From an uncultured Nitrospinota bacterium (GTDB lineage: Bacteria > Nitrospinota > Nitrospinia > Nitrospinales > VA-1), in the NCBI GenBank assembly GCA_905612265.1, contig CAJQRI010000019.1:1-42546 (forward strand): a DNA stretch of 42,546 nucleotides, read 5' to 3'. Numbering within the stretch: the first letter of the stretch is position 1; the number at the start of each line of letters is the position of its first letter. Of the stretch, positions 1 through 9,092 are shown one piece after another. Below the pieces are notes generated by a model. It was not told where the DNA came from and did not search any database. It saw only the letters and a program-made list of their open reading frames with translations. The position numbers and the translations under genes are program-made.

Positions 1-144
1 TGACTGTACCTCTTTTATAGTGTTCTCACTGGCTTCGCCCGAACTATGATAAAGCAGGGCAATATTGAATCCCTTGCGGGCTAGATGCAGGGCCATCGCC
101 TGCCCGATTCGAATCGCTCCTCCTGTCACAATAGCTGTTGGCAC
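1..144 (-). CDS. Short-chain dehydrogenase/reductase, pteridine-reductase-like, N-terminal fragment cut by window edge
   Basis: Minus-strand translation from GTG at 144 reads VPTAIVTGGAIRIGQAMALHLARKGFNIALLYHSSGEASENTIKEVQS, a Rossmann TGGxxRIG motif; no stop before the edge. Confidence 0.7.
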   Translation of the reverse strand, partial: MPTAIVTGGAIRIGQAMALHLARKGFNIALLYHSSGEASENTIKEVQS

Positions 145-276
145 TTTTGATCCTCACAAATCGCTTATGATATACTCACCCGCTAATCATCAATTTACCA
201 TAAACGGGGTTCTGCAATTATAGAAACCGATTCTTTATAGACCCGAGATATTTTTAGGAAAGAGGAGTGATTAAAA

Positions 277-789
277 ATGAGTGAGAAAAAATGCGTGAAC
301 ATCGCCGTGCTAACGGTTTCTGATACCCGCACCGAAGCGGATGATAAATCCGGCCAGACTTTAGTCGATCGAATCCAAGGAGCCGGGCACCATCTCGTGG
401 AAAAGAAAATTATCAAAGATGAAGTAGACCTGCTTCAGGAGCAATTGAAGGAATGGATAGCCAGTCCCGATATCGATGCAGTGATCGCTACAGGGGGAAC
501 AGGTGTGACAGGGCGCGATATCACTCCCGAAGCTTTTGAGGCACTGTATGAAAAATCCATTCCTGGATTTGGTGAGCTATTCCGCATGTTGAGTTATGAA
601 AGCATCCGCACATCTAGCCTGCAATCACGTTGCACAGCCGGGGTTGCCAACGGCACCTTTTTGTTTGCCTTGCCGGGCTCAACCGGGGCCTGCAAAGACG
701 GGTGGGACCAAATCCTTGTCCACCAGTTGGACAGCACTCACAAACCCTGCAATCTGGTAGAACTGATGCCACGCCTCCTCGAAAAATAA
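277..789 (+). CDS. moaB: Molybdenum cofactor biosynthesis protein MoaB
   Basis: VLTVSDTRTEADDKSGQ, ATGGTGVTGRDITPEA and LPGSTGA motifs of the MoaB/MogA family. Confidence 0.9.
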   Translation: MSEKKCVNIAVLTVSDTRTEADDKSGQTLVDRIQGAGHHLVEKKIIKDEVDLLQEQLKEWIASPDIDAVIATGGTGVTGRDITPEAFEALYEKSIPGFGELFRMLSYESIRTSSLQSRCTAGVANGTFLFALPGSTGACKDGWDQILVHQLDSTHKPCNLVELMPRLLEK

Positions 790-881
790 CAACTCGGCGC
801 GCTTCTAGCCGCAGGGGCGGATTGCAATAGCTCTTACCGAGGGGGAAATAGTTTTCGCGGTTTGAAGGGAGAACTTCATGG

Positions 882-914
882 CCCCTCTTCCCCGAAGAGG
901 GGCTGGGGTGATTT
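882..914 (+). repeat. Dispersed G-rich palindromic repeat, copy A
   Basis: CCCCTCTTCCCCGAAGAGGGGCTGGGGTGATTT: perfect stem followed by a YTGGGGTGA tail; intergenic. Confidence 0.6.
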
Positions 915-1046
915 GCAGTCAGGAGTTTTGTATAAATCGTCCCCGGTCGTTGACCAGTGTAATGATTTGGGTCTTTCATTGACTTAGTTATTATTGTTAT
1001 TCTTAGTATCAGGTTTCATCCCCTATATAAACTCCAGGAGATCAAA

Positions 1047-1376
1047 ATGAAAAAGATGTTTTTTGCAGCTCTATTGCTCGTTATAGGAATGTTGTTTTCT
1101 TCTACCGCCATAGCCCACGAAGGTGAGGATCATGATGAAAAAGTGTATGAAGAGGGCAGTGGTGGTGCCGCCAAGCATATGGGTAACAAAGCTAGTGGAA
1201 TGGATCATGAATACAAAGAAAGCGGCGAGCATTCCAAAGAACATTATGAAAAGAAGTACGGAAAATATGAGCATGAGAAAAAAGAGGGAATGGAAGAAGG
1301 TAGCGGCATGAAAGAAGATGCCCACAAAATGCAGAAACAGGCACATGAACCCAAAGAAGAAGGTTCAAAAATGTAA
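1047..1376 (+). CDS. Small secreted His/Glu/Lys/Met-rich protein, unknown function
   Basis: Signal peptide MKKMFFAALLLVIGMLFSSTAIA, then a low-complexity charged mature region; upstream AGGAG and a downstream terminator. Confidence 0.75.
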   Translation: MKKMFFAALLLVIGMLFSSTAIAHEGEDHDEKVYEEGSGGAAKHMGNKASGMDHEYKESGEHSKEHYEKKYGKYEHEKKEGMEEGSGMKEDAHKMQKQAHEPKEEGSKM

Positions 1377-1400
1377 CCCGCCACGTGGGTGCGAAATTAG

Positions 1401-1430
1401 AACCCTCTCCTAAACAGGAGGGGGTTTTTT
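1401..1430 (+). terminator. Rho-independent terminator
   Basis: AACCCTCTCCT-aaac-AGGAGGGGGTT stem (one G-U pair) followed by a T-run. Confidence 0.85.
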
Positions 1431-1633
1431 GTTTTTTCGTCTCTTTGATTTTAGGTTCGTTGCGAACTCGCCTCAATGATCGGGTTAAAACAAAAAATGA
1501 GATTAATAAGTAAACTTTAAAGTGACCACCCCTACCCTTATAGGGAGCAGTTCACCCTATCTTTTATCCGTGTCCATCTGTATTTGTGAAACCCCCAACA
1601 TTAATATCATGCCGCATAAGGGTACATCTGTGG

Positions 1634-2323
1634 TTAATCGATCTTGGAGTATTTAATCGGGTCTTCGACGCCAGCTTCTTGAAATCCTTTCAGGCGTAGT
1701 TGGCAGCTGTCGCATGCACCGCAGGAAATTCCTCCCCCTGCCGGATTATAACAACTGTGGGTCATGGCATAATCAACCCCCAGATCCAAGCCTTTCTGAA
1801 TAATTTTGGCTTTGCTCAATTCGATCAGGGGAGTATGAATTTTTAAAGACTCTTTTCCTTCCACGCCAGCTTTGGTGGCTAGGTTGGCGAGGGTTTCAAA
1901 TGCAGCTATAAATTCGGGCCGGCAATCGGGATAGCCGCTATAATCAACAGCGTTGACTCCGATAAAAATATCGTTGGCTTCTTTCACTTCTGCGTATGCC
2001 AGACAGAATGACAGGAAAATGGTATTGCGCGCCGGAACATAGGTGATGGGAATTTCTGTGGACATTTCCCCTTGGTTTCGGTCAGTCGGAACATCGATGG
2101 AGTCGGTCAAAGCCGAGCCGCCGAATTGCCTGAGATCGATTTTGACGATCTGATGGTCCATTGCTCCGAAGTGCCCAGCGATGTCCCGAGCCCGGTCCAG
2201 CTCGACGCGATGCCGCTGACCGTAGTCGAAGGTGAGGCATAAGAGGTCAAACCCTGCTTGTTGAGCCAAGGCCAGGGTTGTAGTGGAATCGAGCCCGCCG
2301 CTTAATAAAACTACTGATTTCAT
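1634..2323 (-). CDS. queC: 7-cyano-7-deazaguanine synthase QueC
   Basis: [17 protein letters not shown]-loop and C-terminal [20 protein letters not shown] zinc-binding cysteines. Confidence 0.95.
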   Translation of the reverse strand: MKSVVLLSGGLDSTTTLALAQQAGFDLLCLTFDYGQRHRVELDRARDIAGHFGAMDHQIVKIDLRQFGGSALTDSIDVPTDRNQGEMSTEIPITYVPARNTIFLSFCLAYAEVKEANDIFIGVNAVDYSGYPDCRPEFIAAFETLANLATKAGVEGKESLKIHTPLIELSKAKIIQKGLDLGVDYAMTHSCYNPAGGGISCGACDSCQLRLKGFQEAGVEDPIKYSKID

Positions 2324-2381
2324 AGGATTTCCGGGTTTTTTGCGGTTGCACCACGCATGCTAAAGGTTTAATCTAATCAGC

Positions 2382-2417
2382 TTGCGCATTGCGGATTGTT
2401 ATTATATACTAATCCGC
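2382..2417 (+). promoter_or_regulatory. Putative sigma70-type promoter for ffh with an inverted repeat over the -10
   Basis: TTGCGC (2382-2387), 17-bp spacer, TATACT (2405-2410); GCGGATT (2391-2397) and AATCCGC (2411-2417) are inverted. Confidence 0.5.
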
Positions 2418-2471
2418 TTACAATTAAAGTCGATAGTCCCCTTAAAATTAAAGGGTTTAGCCCAATTTTTC

Positions 2472-3818
2472 ATGTTCGATAATTTATCCGATCGCCTTGG
2501 AGCGATCTACAAAAAATTAAAAGGCCGCGGAGTCCTGAAGGAAACCGATGTCGATGAGGCTCTGCGTGAAATTCGGGTCGCGTTGATCGAGGCAGATGTT
2601 AGCCTACCGGTTGTCAAAGATTTCATTGCCGAAGTCCGTGTTCAAGCCGTCGGTCAGGAAGTTTTAAAAAGCCTGACACCGGGGCATCAGATGGTCAAAA
2701 TCGTCAACGATCACTTGACGCATTTGCTGGGCGAAGAGTTTATTGATATTGCAATTGCCTCAAAGCCGCCGACTATTATTTTGATGGCAGGACTTCAAGG
2801 TTCAGGCAAAACCACTACGGTTGGTAAACTGGCCAAGCGGTTTAAAGAAAAAGGAAAGAGCTGTCTTCTTGTCCCTGCGGATGTTTACCGTCCGGCGGCA
2901 ATAGAACAGTTGAATATTTTAGGACGGGACCTCGATGTGCCGGTGTATGACGCCGGGGAAGAGAAAGACCCAATAGCGATTTGTAAAAATTCGCTGGATG
3001 AAGCCGTCAACAGAATGAGTCAGATAGTGATCATCGATACTGCAGGTCGTCAGCAGGTTGATGAAGCTCTGATGGAAGAATTAAAGCAGATCAAGAAAAC
3101 GGTTCAGCCGCACGAAGTGTTGTTTGTGGCAGACGCGATGATGGGTCAACAGTCTGCCGATATCGCCAAGACATTCAATGATGCTATCGGGATCGATGGC
3201 GTGGTCTTGACTAAGATGGACGGTGATGCGCGCGGCGGTGCGGCGTTTTCCATCAGAAGGGTGACCGGCAAACCCATTCGCTTTATAGGAATAGGAGAAA
3301 AACTCGATGCGTTAGAGCCGTTTCATCCTGCCCGAATTGTTTCTCGTATTCTCGGTATGGGCGATGTCATGTCCCTTGTCGAAAAGGCAGAGCAGAATTT
3401 CGAGCAGGAAGAGCAGGAGAAGTTACAGAAAAAACTCAAGAGTAACGCGTTTACCTTGGAAGATTTTCGCGATCAGTTGAAGCAGGTGCAGAAAATGGGG
3501 TCGATGGAGCAGTTGTTGGGCATGATCCCCGGCGCTGGAAAACTGACGAAAGGTTTGAAAATAGATAACAGTGCCTTTGTTCAGGTTGAAGCTATTATTA
3601 GTTCCATGACTTCGAGGGAACGTGAAAAGCACAACATCATCAATGCCAGCAGAAAACGCCGGATTGCTCAAGGCAGTGGTACTCGCGTGAATGATGTGAA
3701 TAAGCTGTTGAAGCAGTTTGCGCAAATGCAAAAGATGATGAAAAAGGTTGCTCGTGGCGGCGGGATGAACTTCGGCAGTCTGATGGGCGGACGCGGTATG
3801 CCGGGTAGGCCTTTCTAA
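2472..3818 (+). CDS. ffh: Signal recognition particle protein Ffh (start placed at MFDNLSDRLG)
   Basis: GLQGSGKTTTVGKLA, DTAGR and a Met-rich M domain; the ORF-track start at 2382 overlaps the apparent promoter. Confidence 0.95.
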   Translation: MFDNLSDRLGAIYKKLKGRGVLKETDVDEALREIRVALIEADVSLPVVKDFIAEVRVQAVGQEVLKSLTPGHQMVKIVNDHLTHLLGEEFIDIAIASKPPTIILMAGLQGSGKTTTVGKLAKRFKEKGKSCLLVPADVYRPAAIEQLNILGRDLDVPVYDAGEEKDPIAICKNSLDEAVNRMSQIVIIDTAGRQQVDEALMEELKQIKKTVQPHEVLFVADAMMGQQSADIAKTFNDAIGIDGVVLTKMDGDARGGAAFSIRRVTGKPIRFIGIGEKLDALEPFHPARIVSRILGMGDVMSLVEKAEQNFEQEEQEKLQKKLKSNAFTLEDFRDQLKQVQKMGSMEQLLGMIPGAGKLTKGLKIDNSAFVQVEAIISSMTSREREKHNIINASRKRRIAQGSGTRVNDVNKLLKQFAQMQKMMKKVARGGGMNFGSLMGGRGMPGRPF

Positions 3819-3855
3819 ATAAATTTCATTGAGTGAATGAATACGGTTTATTGAA

Positions 3856-3970
3856 CCGCAGGTCTTGCGGGCCAGTCCCGAACAGCGTGACGCTGGACTA
3901 TATAAGTAATAGTTTTCTTGTGCATTAATTAATGACGGGTGTTTACGTCATACATACCGGGCTAAGCCCG
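3856..3970 (+). ncRNA. Candidate structured leader RNA upstream of rpsP
   Basis: Four perfect hairpins in 115 nt: CCGCA/TGCGG, CAGCG/CGCTG, TGACG/CGTCA, CGGGC/GCCCG. Confidence 0.4.
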
Positions 3971-3989
3971 TAACTTAGGAGAAAGTACA

Positions 3990-4235
3990 TTGGCAGTTGT
4001 AATTCGATTAACTCGACGAGGAGCAAAAAAGAAACCCTTTTACCGGATTGTGGCGGCAGATTCTAGAATGCCAAGAGATGGTAGGTTTCTTGAAATTCTA
4101 GGAACCTACGATCCTCTTAATGATGAGGAGGGTTGTAAGGTTGATGCGGATAAAGCTATGGCTTGGATCAAGAAGGGTGCTAAGCCCAGCAAAACTGTAG
4201 GGACCCTCTTCAAAAAGGCTGGGGTAGGGGCTTAG
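3990..4235 (+). CDS. rpsP: 30S ribosomal protein S16 (TTG start)
   Basis: [39 protein letters not shown]. Confidence 0.97.
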   Translation: MAVVIRLTRRGAKKKPFYRIVAADSRMPRDGRFLEILGTYDPLNDEEGCKVDADKAMAWIKKGAKPSKTVGTLFKKAGVGA

Positions 4236-4301
4236 CCCATTCATTTTGCAAAACCGCGATTTTCACAACTGCGCGAACTGGGATAATAAGTTTGTGTTGC
4301 T

Positions 4302-4340
4302 CCTCCTCATACTGAGGTTAGTTTCCTATGGACTAGGAGG
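4302..4340 (+). promoter_or_regulatory. Putative Shine-Dalgarno-sequestering stem upstream of khpA
   Basis: CCTCCT (4302-4307) is perfectly complementary to AGGAGG (4335-4340), which lies 5 nt before the GTG start. Confidence 0.4.
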
Positions 4341-4345
4341 TAATT

Positions 4346-4576
4346 GTGAAAGGTCTAACCTTGATGATTGCGAAGTCGTTGGTGGACAAGCCTGATGAAG
4401 TGGTTTTGCAAGAAGTGATAGGCGAAAAAACAACGGTATTGGAACTGAGAGTTGCGAAAGAAGATTTAGGGAAGGTCATTGGCAAGCAGGGGAAAACCGA
4501 TAGGGCTATGCGCACTATCCTGAATGCGACAGCGACTAAATTGAAAAAACGGGCTGTGTTGGAAATTATTGAATGA
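4346..4576 (+). CDS. khpA: KH-domain RNA-binding protein KhpA (GTG start)
   Basis: [22 protein letters not shown], a GxxG KH motif; position between rpsP and rimM. Confidence 0.9.
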   Translation: MKGLTLMIAKSLVDKPDEVVLQEVIGEKTTVLELRVAKEDLGKVIGKQGKTDRAMRTILNATATKLKKRAVLEIIE

Positions 4577-4577
4577 T

Positions 4578-5081
4578 ATGGATTGGATTTCGTTTGGCAA
4601 GGTTGGTCGCACCCATGGTCTGAAAGGCGAGTTGAAGTATTTCCCGAATGACCCTGAAGAGGTTGACTCTTTACGCGGGCAGATTGTGCGGCTGAAAGAA
4701 AAGGAAGTTAAGGTTCAATCGATTCGCGGTGCCAACGTCCCCTTCATTGTTAAATTAGAAGGCATCGATGACATTGACTCGGCAAAACTTCTGACCGGGA
4801 CCGAAGTATTTGCTAAACGTGAGCATCTCAAACTTCTGGCGGAAGGCGAGTATTACCGCTTCGAGATTGAAGGGCTTGCGGTCTTCGATGAAGAGGGCCA
4901 ACCCTATGGGATCATTGAAGAGGTTGTCCCCACGGGGAGCAACGATATATATGTAGTGCGAAACGGGGATCAGGAATGGATGCTCCCTATGATCGATACG
5001 GTGGTCAAGTCCATCGATCTGGAACAGAAAAAACTGATTTTTCATCGTATTGAGGGTTTGATTGAGGACACTCCGGTTTGA
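4578..5081 (+). CDS. rimM: Ribosome maturation factor RimM
   Basis: [19 protein letters not shown] start and PRC-barrel region; operon position. Start could also be TTG 4569. Confidence 0.93.
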   Translation: MDWISFGKVGRTHGLKGELKYFPNDPEEVDSLRGQIVRLKEKEVKVQSIRGANVPFIVKLEGIDDIDSAKLLTGTEVFAKREHLKLLAEGEYYRFEIEGLAVFDEEGQPYGIIEEVVPTGSNDIYVVRNGDQEWMLPMIDTVVKSIDLEQKKLIFHRIEGLIEDTPV

Positions 5082-5760
5082 CATTGTCAGTATTTTTCCC
5101 GGGATGTTTGCCTCTCCTTTTGGGGACAGTATTATCCAACGGGCTTGCGAAGCAGGACTGCTAGATATTAACGTTCATGATTTGCGTGACTACAGTCTGA
5201 ATAAGCACAGGAAGGTGGATGACTCCCCTTTTGGAGGTGGAGTGGGCATGGTCATGAATGTCGAGCCCATCGCCCGTGCTATTACTGCGGTCAAAAAGGA
5301 AGTTCCCGAAACTCGGACGATATTATTATCCCCCGGAGGTAGACCTTTCGATCAGGAAAAAGCCTGGGAGCTCTCAAGCTTACCGAGCCTGACTCTGATA
5401 TGCGGTCGTTATGAGGGCATTGACGAGCGGATTCGTCTGCATTATGTCGATGAGGAAATTTCCATAGGGGATTATGTTTTAACTGGCGGAGAACTTCCGG
5501 CTATGGTTCTCGTTGAAGCAATATCAAGGTTGTTGCCGGGGGTGCTGGGCGACCCGGAATCGGTGGTAGAAGAATCTTTCCACGACGATTTGCTGGAATA
5601 CCCGCAATACACTCGACCTCGGGATTATGAAGGACTCAAGGTTCCAGAAATTTTGGTTTCTGGCGACCCGAAAAAAATACGCGACTGGCAAAAAGCGGAA
5701 GCGCTAAAAAAAACCGCGCAGGTTCGGCCCGACTTGCTCGAAAAAAATAAACGGGTTTGA
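5062..5760 (+). CDS. trmD: tRNA (guanine-N1)-methyltransferase TrmD (TTG start, overlaps rimM by 20 nt)
   Basis: [51 protein letters not shown]. Confidence 0.97.
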   Translation: MRTLRFDIVSIFPGMFASPFGDSIIQRACEAGLLDINVHDLRDYSLNKHRKVDDSPFGGGVGMVMNVEPIARAITAVKKEVPETRTILLSPGGRPFDQEKAWELSSLPSLTLICGRYEGIDERIRLHYVDEEISIGDYVLTGGELPAMVLVEAISRLLPGVLGDPESVVEESFHDDLLEYPQYTRPRDYEGLKVPEILVSGDPKKIRDWQKAEALKKTAQVRPDLLEKNKRV

Positions 5761-5766
5761 AACAGG

Positions 5767-6345
5767 TTGGCTTTGGATAAGGCGCAATATTCGAATATTC
5801 ATTTGGCGCTGGTCCATTTTCCTGTCTACAACAAGACTGGGGAAGTAGTGGTATCATCCGTCACCACTTTGGATGTGCATGACATTTCTCGTGTCTGCCG
5901 GACATATGGAGTGGGTACTTTTTATGTGGTCACGCCTCTAAAGACTCAGCAGGAACTGGTCGAGAGGTTGATCGGGCATTGGCTGAAAGGGCATGGGGCG
6001 GAGTACAACCCGACCCGAAAGGAAGCCCTGTTGAAAACCCGGGTTATAAAAAGCCTGGATGATGCTGTGACCGATGTGACTGAACAGTGCGGGGAAAAAC
6101 CCTGTGTAGTGGTCACCGGTGCAAAACAGCAGCCGAACAGCATTGGATATGGAAATTTTAGAGAACAATTGCAAAAGGGTGGCCCCGTGCTTCTGGTTTT
6201 TGGTACTGGCTGGGGACTGGAAAAACATCTGACCCGCAATGCTGACCATGTGTTAGAACCCATCGAAGGTAATAGTGGTTTCAATCACCTGCCGGTAAGA
6301 GGAGCGGTAGCAATTATATTGGACCGCCTATTAGGCAGGTCTTGA
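5767..6345 (+). CDS. SAM-dependent RNA methyltransferase, PF09936-type family
   Basis: VHFPVYNKTGEVVVSSVTTLDVHDISR, LLVFGTGWGLEK, LPVRGAVAIILDRL; adjacent to trmD as is usual for this family. Confidence 0.8.
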   Translation: MALDKAQYSNIHLALVHFPVYNKTGEVVVSSVTTLDVHDISRVCRTYGVGTFYVVTPLKTQQELVERLIGHWLKGHGAEYNPTRKEALLKTRVIKSLDDAVTDVTEQCGEKPCVVVTGAKQQPNSIGYGNFREQLQKGGPVLLVFGTGWGLEKHLTRNADHVLEPIEGNSGFNHLPVRGAVAIILDRLLGRS

Positions 6346-6413
6346 TAAAGAATTTTAAACTGAATCGAAAATCATCAATTAGTTAATATATAGATACCCA
6401 AGGAGAGAGGTTC

Positions 6414-6839
6414 ATGAATTTAGTAGACCAGGTTGAAGCAAAAGAAATGAAGAAGGAAGTTTCCGATGTTCATATAGGCGACACAGTCAAGGTCCATATG
6501 CGCATCGTTGAGGGTGAGAAAGAACGTATCCAGGTCATTGAAGGTGTGGTCATCAAAATGCGGGGGGGTGGATCTCGCAAGACTCTGACCGTTCGCAAAA
6601 TTTCCTTTGGTATTGGAGTGGAACGCATATTCCCGTTTCATTCCCCCAGAGTCGAAAAAATTGAGATCGTCCGACGTGCCAAGGTCCGTCAGGCAAAACT
6701 ATATTACCTACGCGAATTGCGTGGCAAAGCGGCTCGCCTGAAAGAGCTCAAGACACCGAGGCCTACGACTAAAGTGAAAAAGGTCAAGACCCGCGGGAAA
6801 AAAGCGAAAGCCGCAAAAGCTGCCGCTAAAAATGACTAA
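6414..6839 (+). CDS. rplS: 50S ribosomal protein L19 with a Lys/Ala-rich C-terminal extension
   Basis: [32 protein letters not shown]...[39 protein letters not shown]. Confidence 0.96.
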   Translation: MNLVDQVEAKEMKKEVSDVHIGDTVKVHMRIVEGEKERIQVIEGVVIKMRGGGSRKTLTVRKISFGIGVERIFPFHSPRVEKIEIVRRAKVRQAKLYYLRELRGKAARLKELKTPRPTTKVKKVKTRGKKAKAAKAAAKND

Positions 6840-6892
6840 TCATCTTAAAGTGTTCATGTAATAGAGTTGCAAAGAGTGTCGCCTCTTCTCCA

Positions 6893-6924
6893 CCCTCTCT
6901 CCTTTTAAAAGGAGAGAGGGTTTT
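6893..6924 (+). terminator. Terminator of the rpsP-rplS operon
   Basis: 28-bp perfect palindrome CCCTCTCTCCTTTTAAAAGGAGAGAGGG followed by TTTT. Confidence 0.85.
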
Positions 6925-7420
6925 CTTGTTCCTCAGGCTTTATTGGCATCCTGATGATTTCTCAGCGATGGTGGCGTGATATCTCAAACCGCGCACAGAA
7001 AGAGTGATCAAGCCTTTTTTCTGCGCGGTGCCACCTCTTGTTTAAAGCTCTCCACATTGAATAGATGCATCCGCGCCATGGCAGAAAATTTGGAATACAG
7101 AGCATGGACGAAGAATCATAAATTCGATCCCTTGAGAGGATTCTCTGGATGTTACAGATTTGGCAGAAAAAATTGCCAATATTCCTCAATCCCATTAAGA
7201 CGGCAGTAAGGGTGAGAATATTGGTCGCTACGTTACTGAAATTTTAGCACCAAGGGAGGTCGGAATAACTGCATAAAAATAGAAATGTTGAAAGGTGCCA
7301 ACCCTTCTAAAGAATGGGAAGAAACCTGGTCTGATTTCATTGCCGTTGCCATTCCCGACTGCCACTAGTATGCATATTGCAGGGCTATTTATTTTTGTTT
7401 GTAGAAACCATTATTAAAGC

Positions 7421-7493
7421 ACTCTCCATCAAGGAAAAGGGAGCGAAATGTTCCTTCATCCCTGGAGGGAGAAGTTTAGGATGAGGGGGGATT
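7421..7493 (+). repeat. Dispersed G-rich repeat, copy B (divergent)
   Basis: CCCTGGAGGGAGAAGTTTAGGATGAGGGGGGA tail similar to the other copies. Confidence 0.35.
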
Positions 7494-7535
7494 CAATAGG
7501 CCTAACATCATTTTACTTGGGACACTTTGCTAAAC

Positions 7536-8408
7536 TTATGGCGACAAAGTCTCAACAGAAATGCCGGGAACAGGCTTGGGTTTTTCGGGTTCGTTATTAT
7601 CTGTTTTCTCTGCCGGCAGGTTAAATGTTTCGCCTAGCCCGCGTTGTAGTTTGACATTCTGGTACTTATATTTAGCGCGGGAAAAATAGGTTTTCAATCC
7701 GGCAATACGGGTTTTGTCGGTAGGGTGGGTGGAGGCCCATTCTGGAGGCCCCTTATCTCCCTTGGCTTGGCTGAACCGTTTCCAGAACCGGATAGCTTCT
7801 TCTGGATCGTATCCGGCTTTAGCCATATAGACTAGTCCAATCTGGTCGGCTTCCCCTTCATCTCCACGGCTGAAAGGAAGAGTGATGCCATACATAATGC
7901 CCAGCCCTAAAGCACCCATAATAATACGTCTCTGAGTATTGTTTCGCAGGCTGATGCTGGCACCTATCATGGCTCCGCTGAGAAGCATTTGTTGCGACAT
8001 TCTTTGAGCTCCATGCCGGGCAATCACATGGGCGATTTCGTGACTCAATACGGTAGCCAGCCCCGCTTCATTTTCACAAATGCGTAGCATGCCTGTATAA
8101 ACCGCAACCTTCCCACCGGGCAGGGCGAAAGCATTTTTCTCTTCGGACTCGATCAACCGGAACTCCCATTCCAGTTTGGGCATGTCACTTACCTCTGCGA
8201 TTCGCTGACCCACACTCCGAAGCACTTGGTTCAGATGTGTGTTTATAGAATCCCTCTGGTTTTTAAGGGTTTGCTGGTAAGCCTGTTTGCCCAATGCAAT
8301 TTCCTGCGAAAGGGGAATGAGAATCAGAGCTTGCCGATCTGAAATCGGTGTGGTGGCACAGGCGGTCAAAAGAAAAACCACAAAAATAATTTTTAAAGAA
8401 TATTGCAT
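7536..8408 (-). CDS. M48-family metallopeptidase, lipoprotein
   Basis: Lipobox LLTAC and zinc motif LSHEIAHVIARHG, distal EGEADQIGL. Confidence 0.9.
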   Translation of the reverse strand: MQYSLKIIFVVFLLTACATTPISDRQALILIPLSQEIALGKQAYQQTLKNQRDSINTHLNQVLRSVGQRIAEVSDMPKLEWEFRLIESEEKNAFALPGGKVAVYTGMLRICENEAGLATVLSHEIAHVIARHGAQRMSQQMLLSGAMIGASISLRNNTQRRIIMGALGLGIMYGITLPFSRGDEGEADQIGLVYMAKAGYDPEEAIRFWKRFSQAKGDKGPPEWASTHPTDKTRIAGLKTYFSRAKYKYQNVKLQRGLGETFNLPAEKTDNNEPEKPKPVPGISVETLSP

Positions 8409-8427
8409 AAATTAACTATAGAAGAAC

Positions 8428-9087
8428 TTGGTGTGGTTTTCAATAGCACTCCGGTTGGGAATGTCTTATGCTTTGCCGATGAAACGGGATTTGTGGAACT
8501 ATGAAATAAATGCGCGTGATCAGGGTTATCAGTTTGTTGCCGGAGTGGATGAGGCTGGGCGGGGTCCTTTAGCAGGACCTGTGGTTGCCGCCGCAGTAGT
8601 ATTGCCTATGGATGTGTTTCTTGAGGGTCTGGACGATTCCAAAAAAATTTCTCCTGCGAAACGTGACGAGCTGTTCCCAAAAATACAAAAGATGGTTCAT
8701 GGAATAGCCGTGGTAAGCACGAAAGTGATTGACGAAATTAACATTCTCCAAGCGGCGCGGTTGGCAATGAAACAGGCGGTGGAAAAATTATCATCAGACC
8801 CCGATCTGCTTCTCATTGATGGTAACCAGAAGATAGATTCGTCTATCGAGCAGTGGGTGATTGTGAAAGGAGACGCGAAAAGTTACTCCATAGCTGCTGC
8901 ATCCGTATTAGCAAAAGTCACCCGTGATCGTATTATGGAAGGCTATCATCATCTCTACCCGCAATATGAATTTGATCGACATAAAGGCTATGGGACGAAA
9001 TTGCATCGGGACTTGATTGCCGAGCATGGTCCTAGTCCTATCCATCGCCGAACCTTCAGAGGCGTCACTCAATATCTTAATCGTTAA
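8428..9087 (+). CDS. rnhB: Ribonuclease HII (start probably MKRDLWNYE at 8476)
   Basis: VAGVDEAGRGPLAGPVVAAAVVLP; DSKKISPAKRDELF; KVTRDRIM; FDRHKGYGTKLH. Confidence 0.95.
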   Translation: MVWFSIALRLGMSYALPMKRDLWNYEINARDQGYQFVAGVDEAGRGPLAGPVVAAAVVLPMDVFLEGLDDSKKISPAKRDELFPKIQKMVHGIAVVSTKVIDEINILQAARLAMKQAVEKLSSDPDLLLIDGNQKIDSSIEQWVIVKGDAKSYSIAAASVLAKVTRDRIMEGYHHLYPQYEFDRHKGYGTKLHRDLIAEHGPSPIHRRTFRGVTQYLNR

Positions 9088-9092
9088 CACTT

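Noticed and set aside
614-979. 121-aa minus-strand ORF and the 630-830 plus-strand ORF
   Set aside because: Overlap the end of moaB and a repeat copy; Cys/Arg-rich antisense translation without domain signal
1071-1346. 91-aa minus-strand ORF and 1123-1311 ORF
   Set aside because: Mirror reading of the low-complexity His/Glu/Lys gene; no start-site support
2324-2380. preQ1 riboswitch upstream of queC (minus-strand GCGTGGTGCAACCGCAAAAAACCCGG)
   Set aside because: The A-rich run is present, but the stem and the AAAAAACUA-type 3' segment do not match the preQ1-I layout I know
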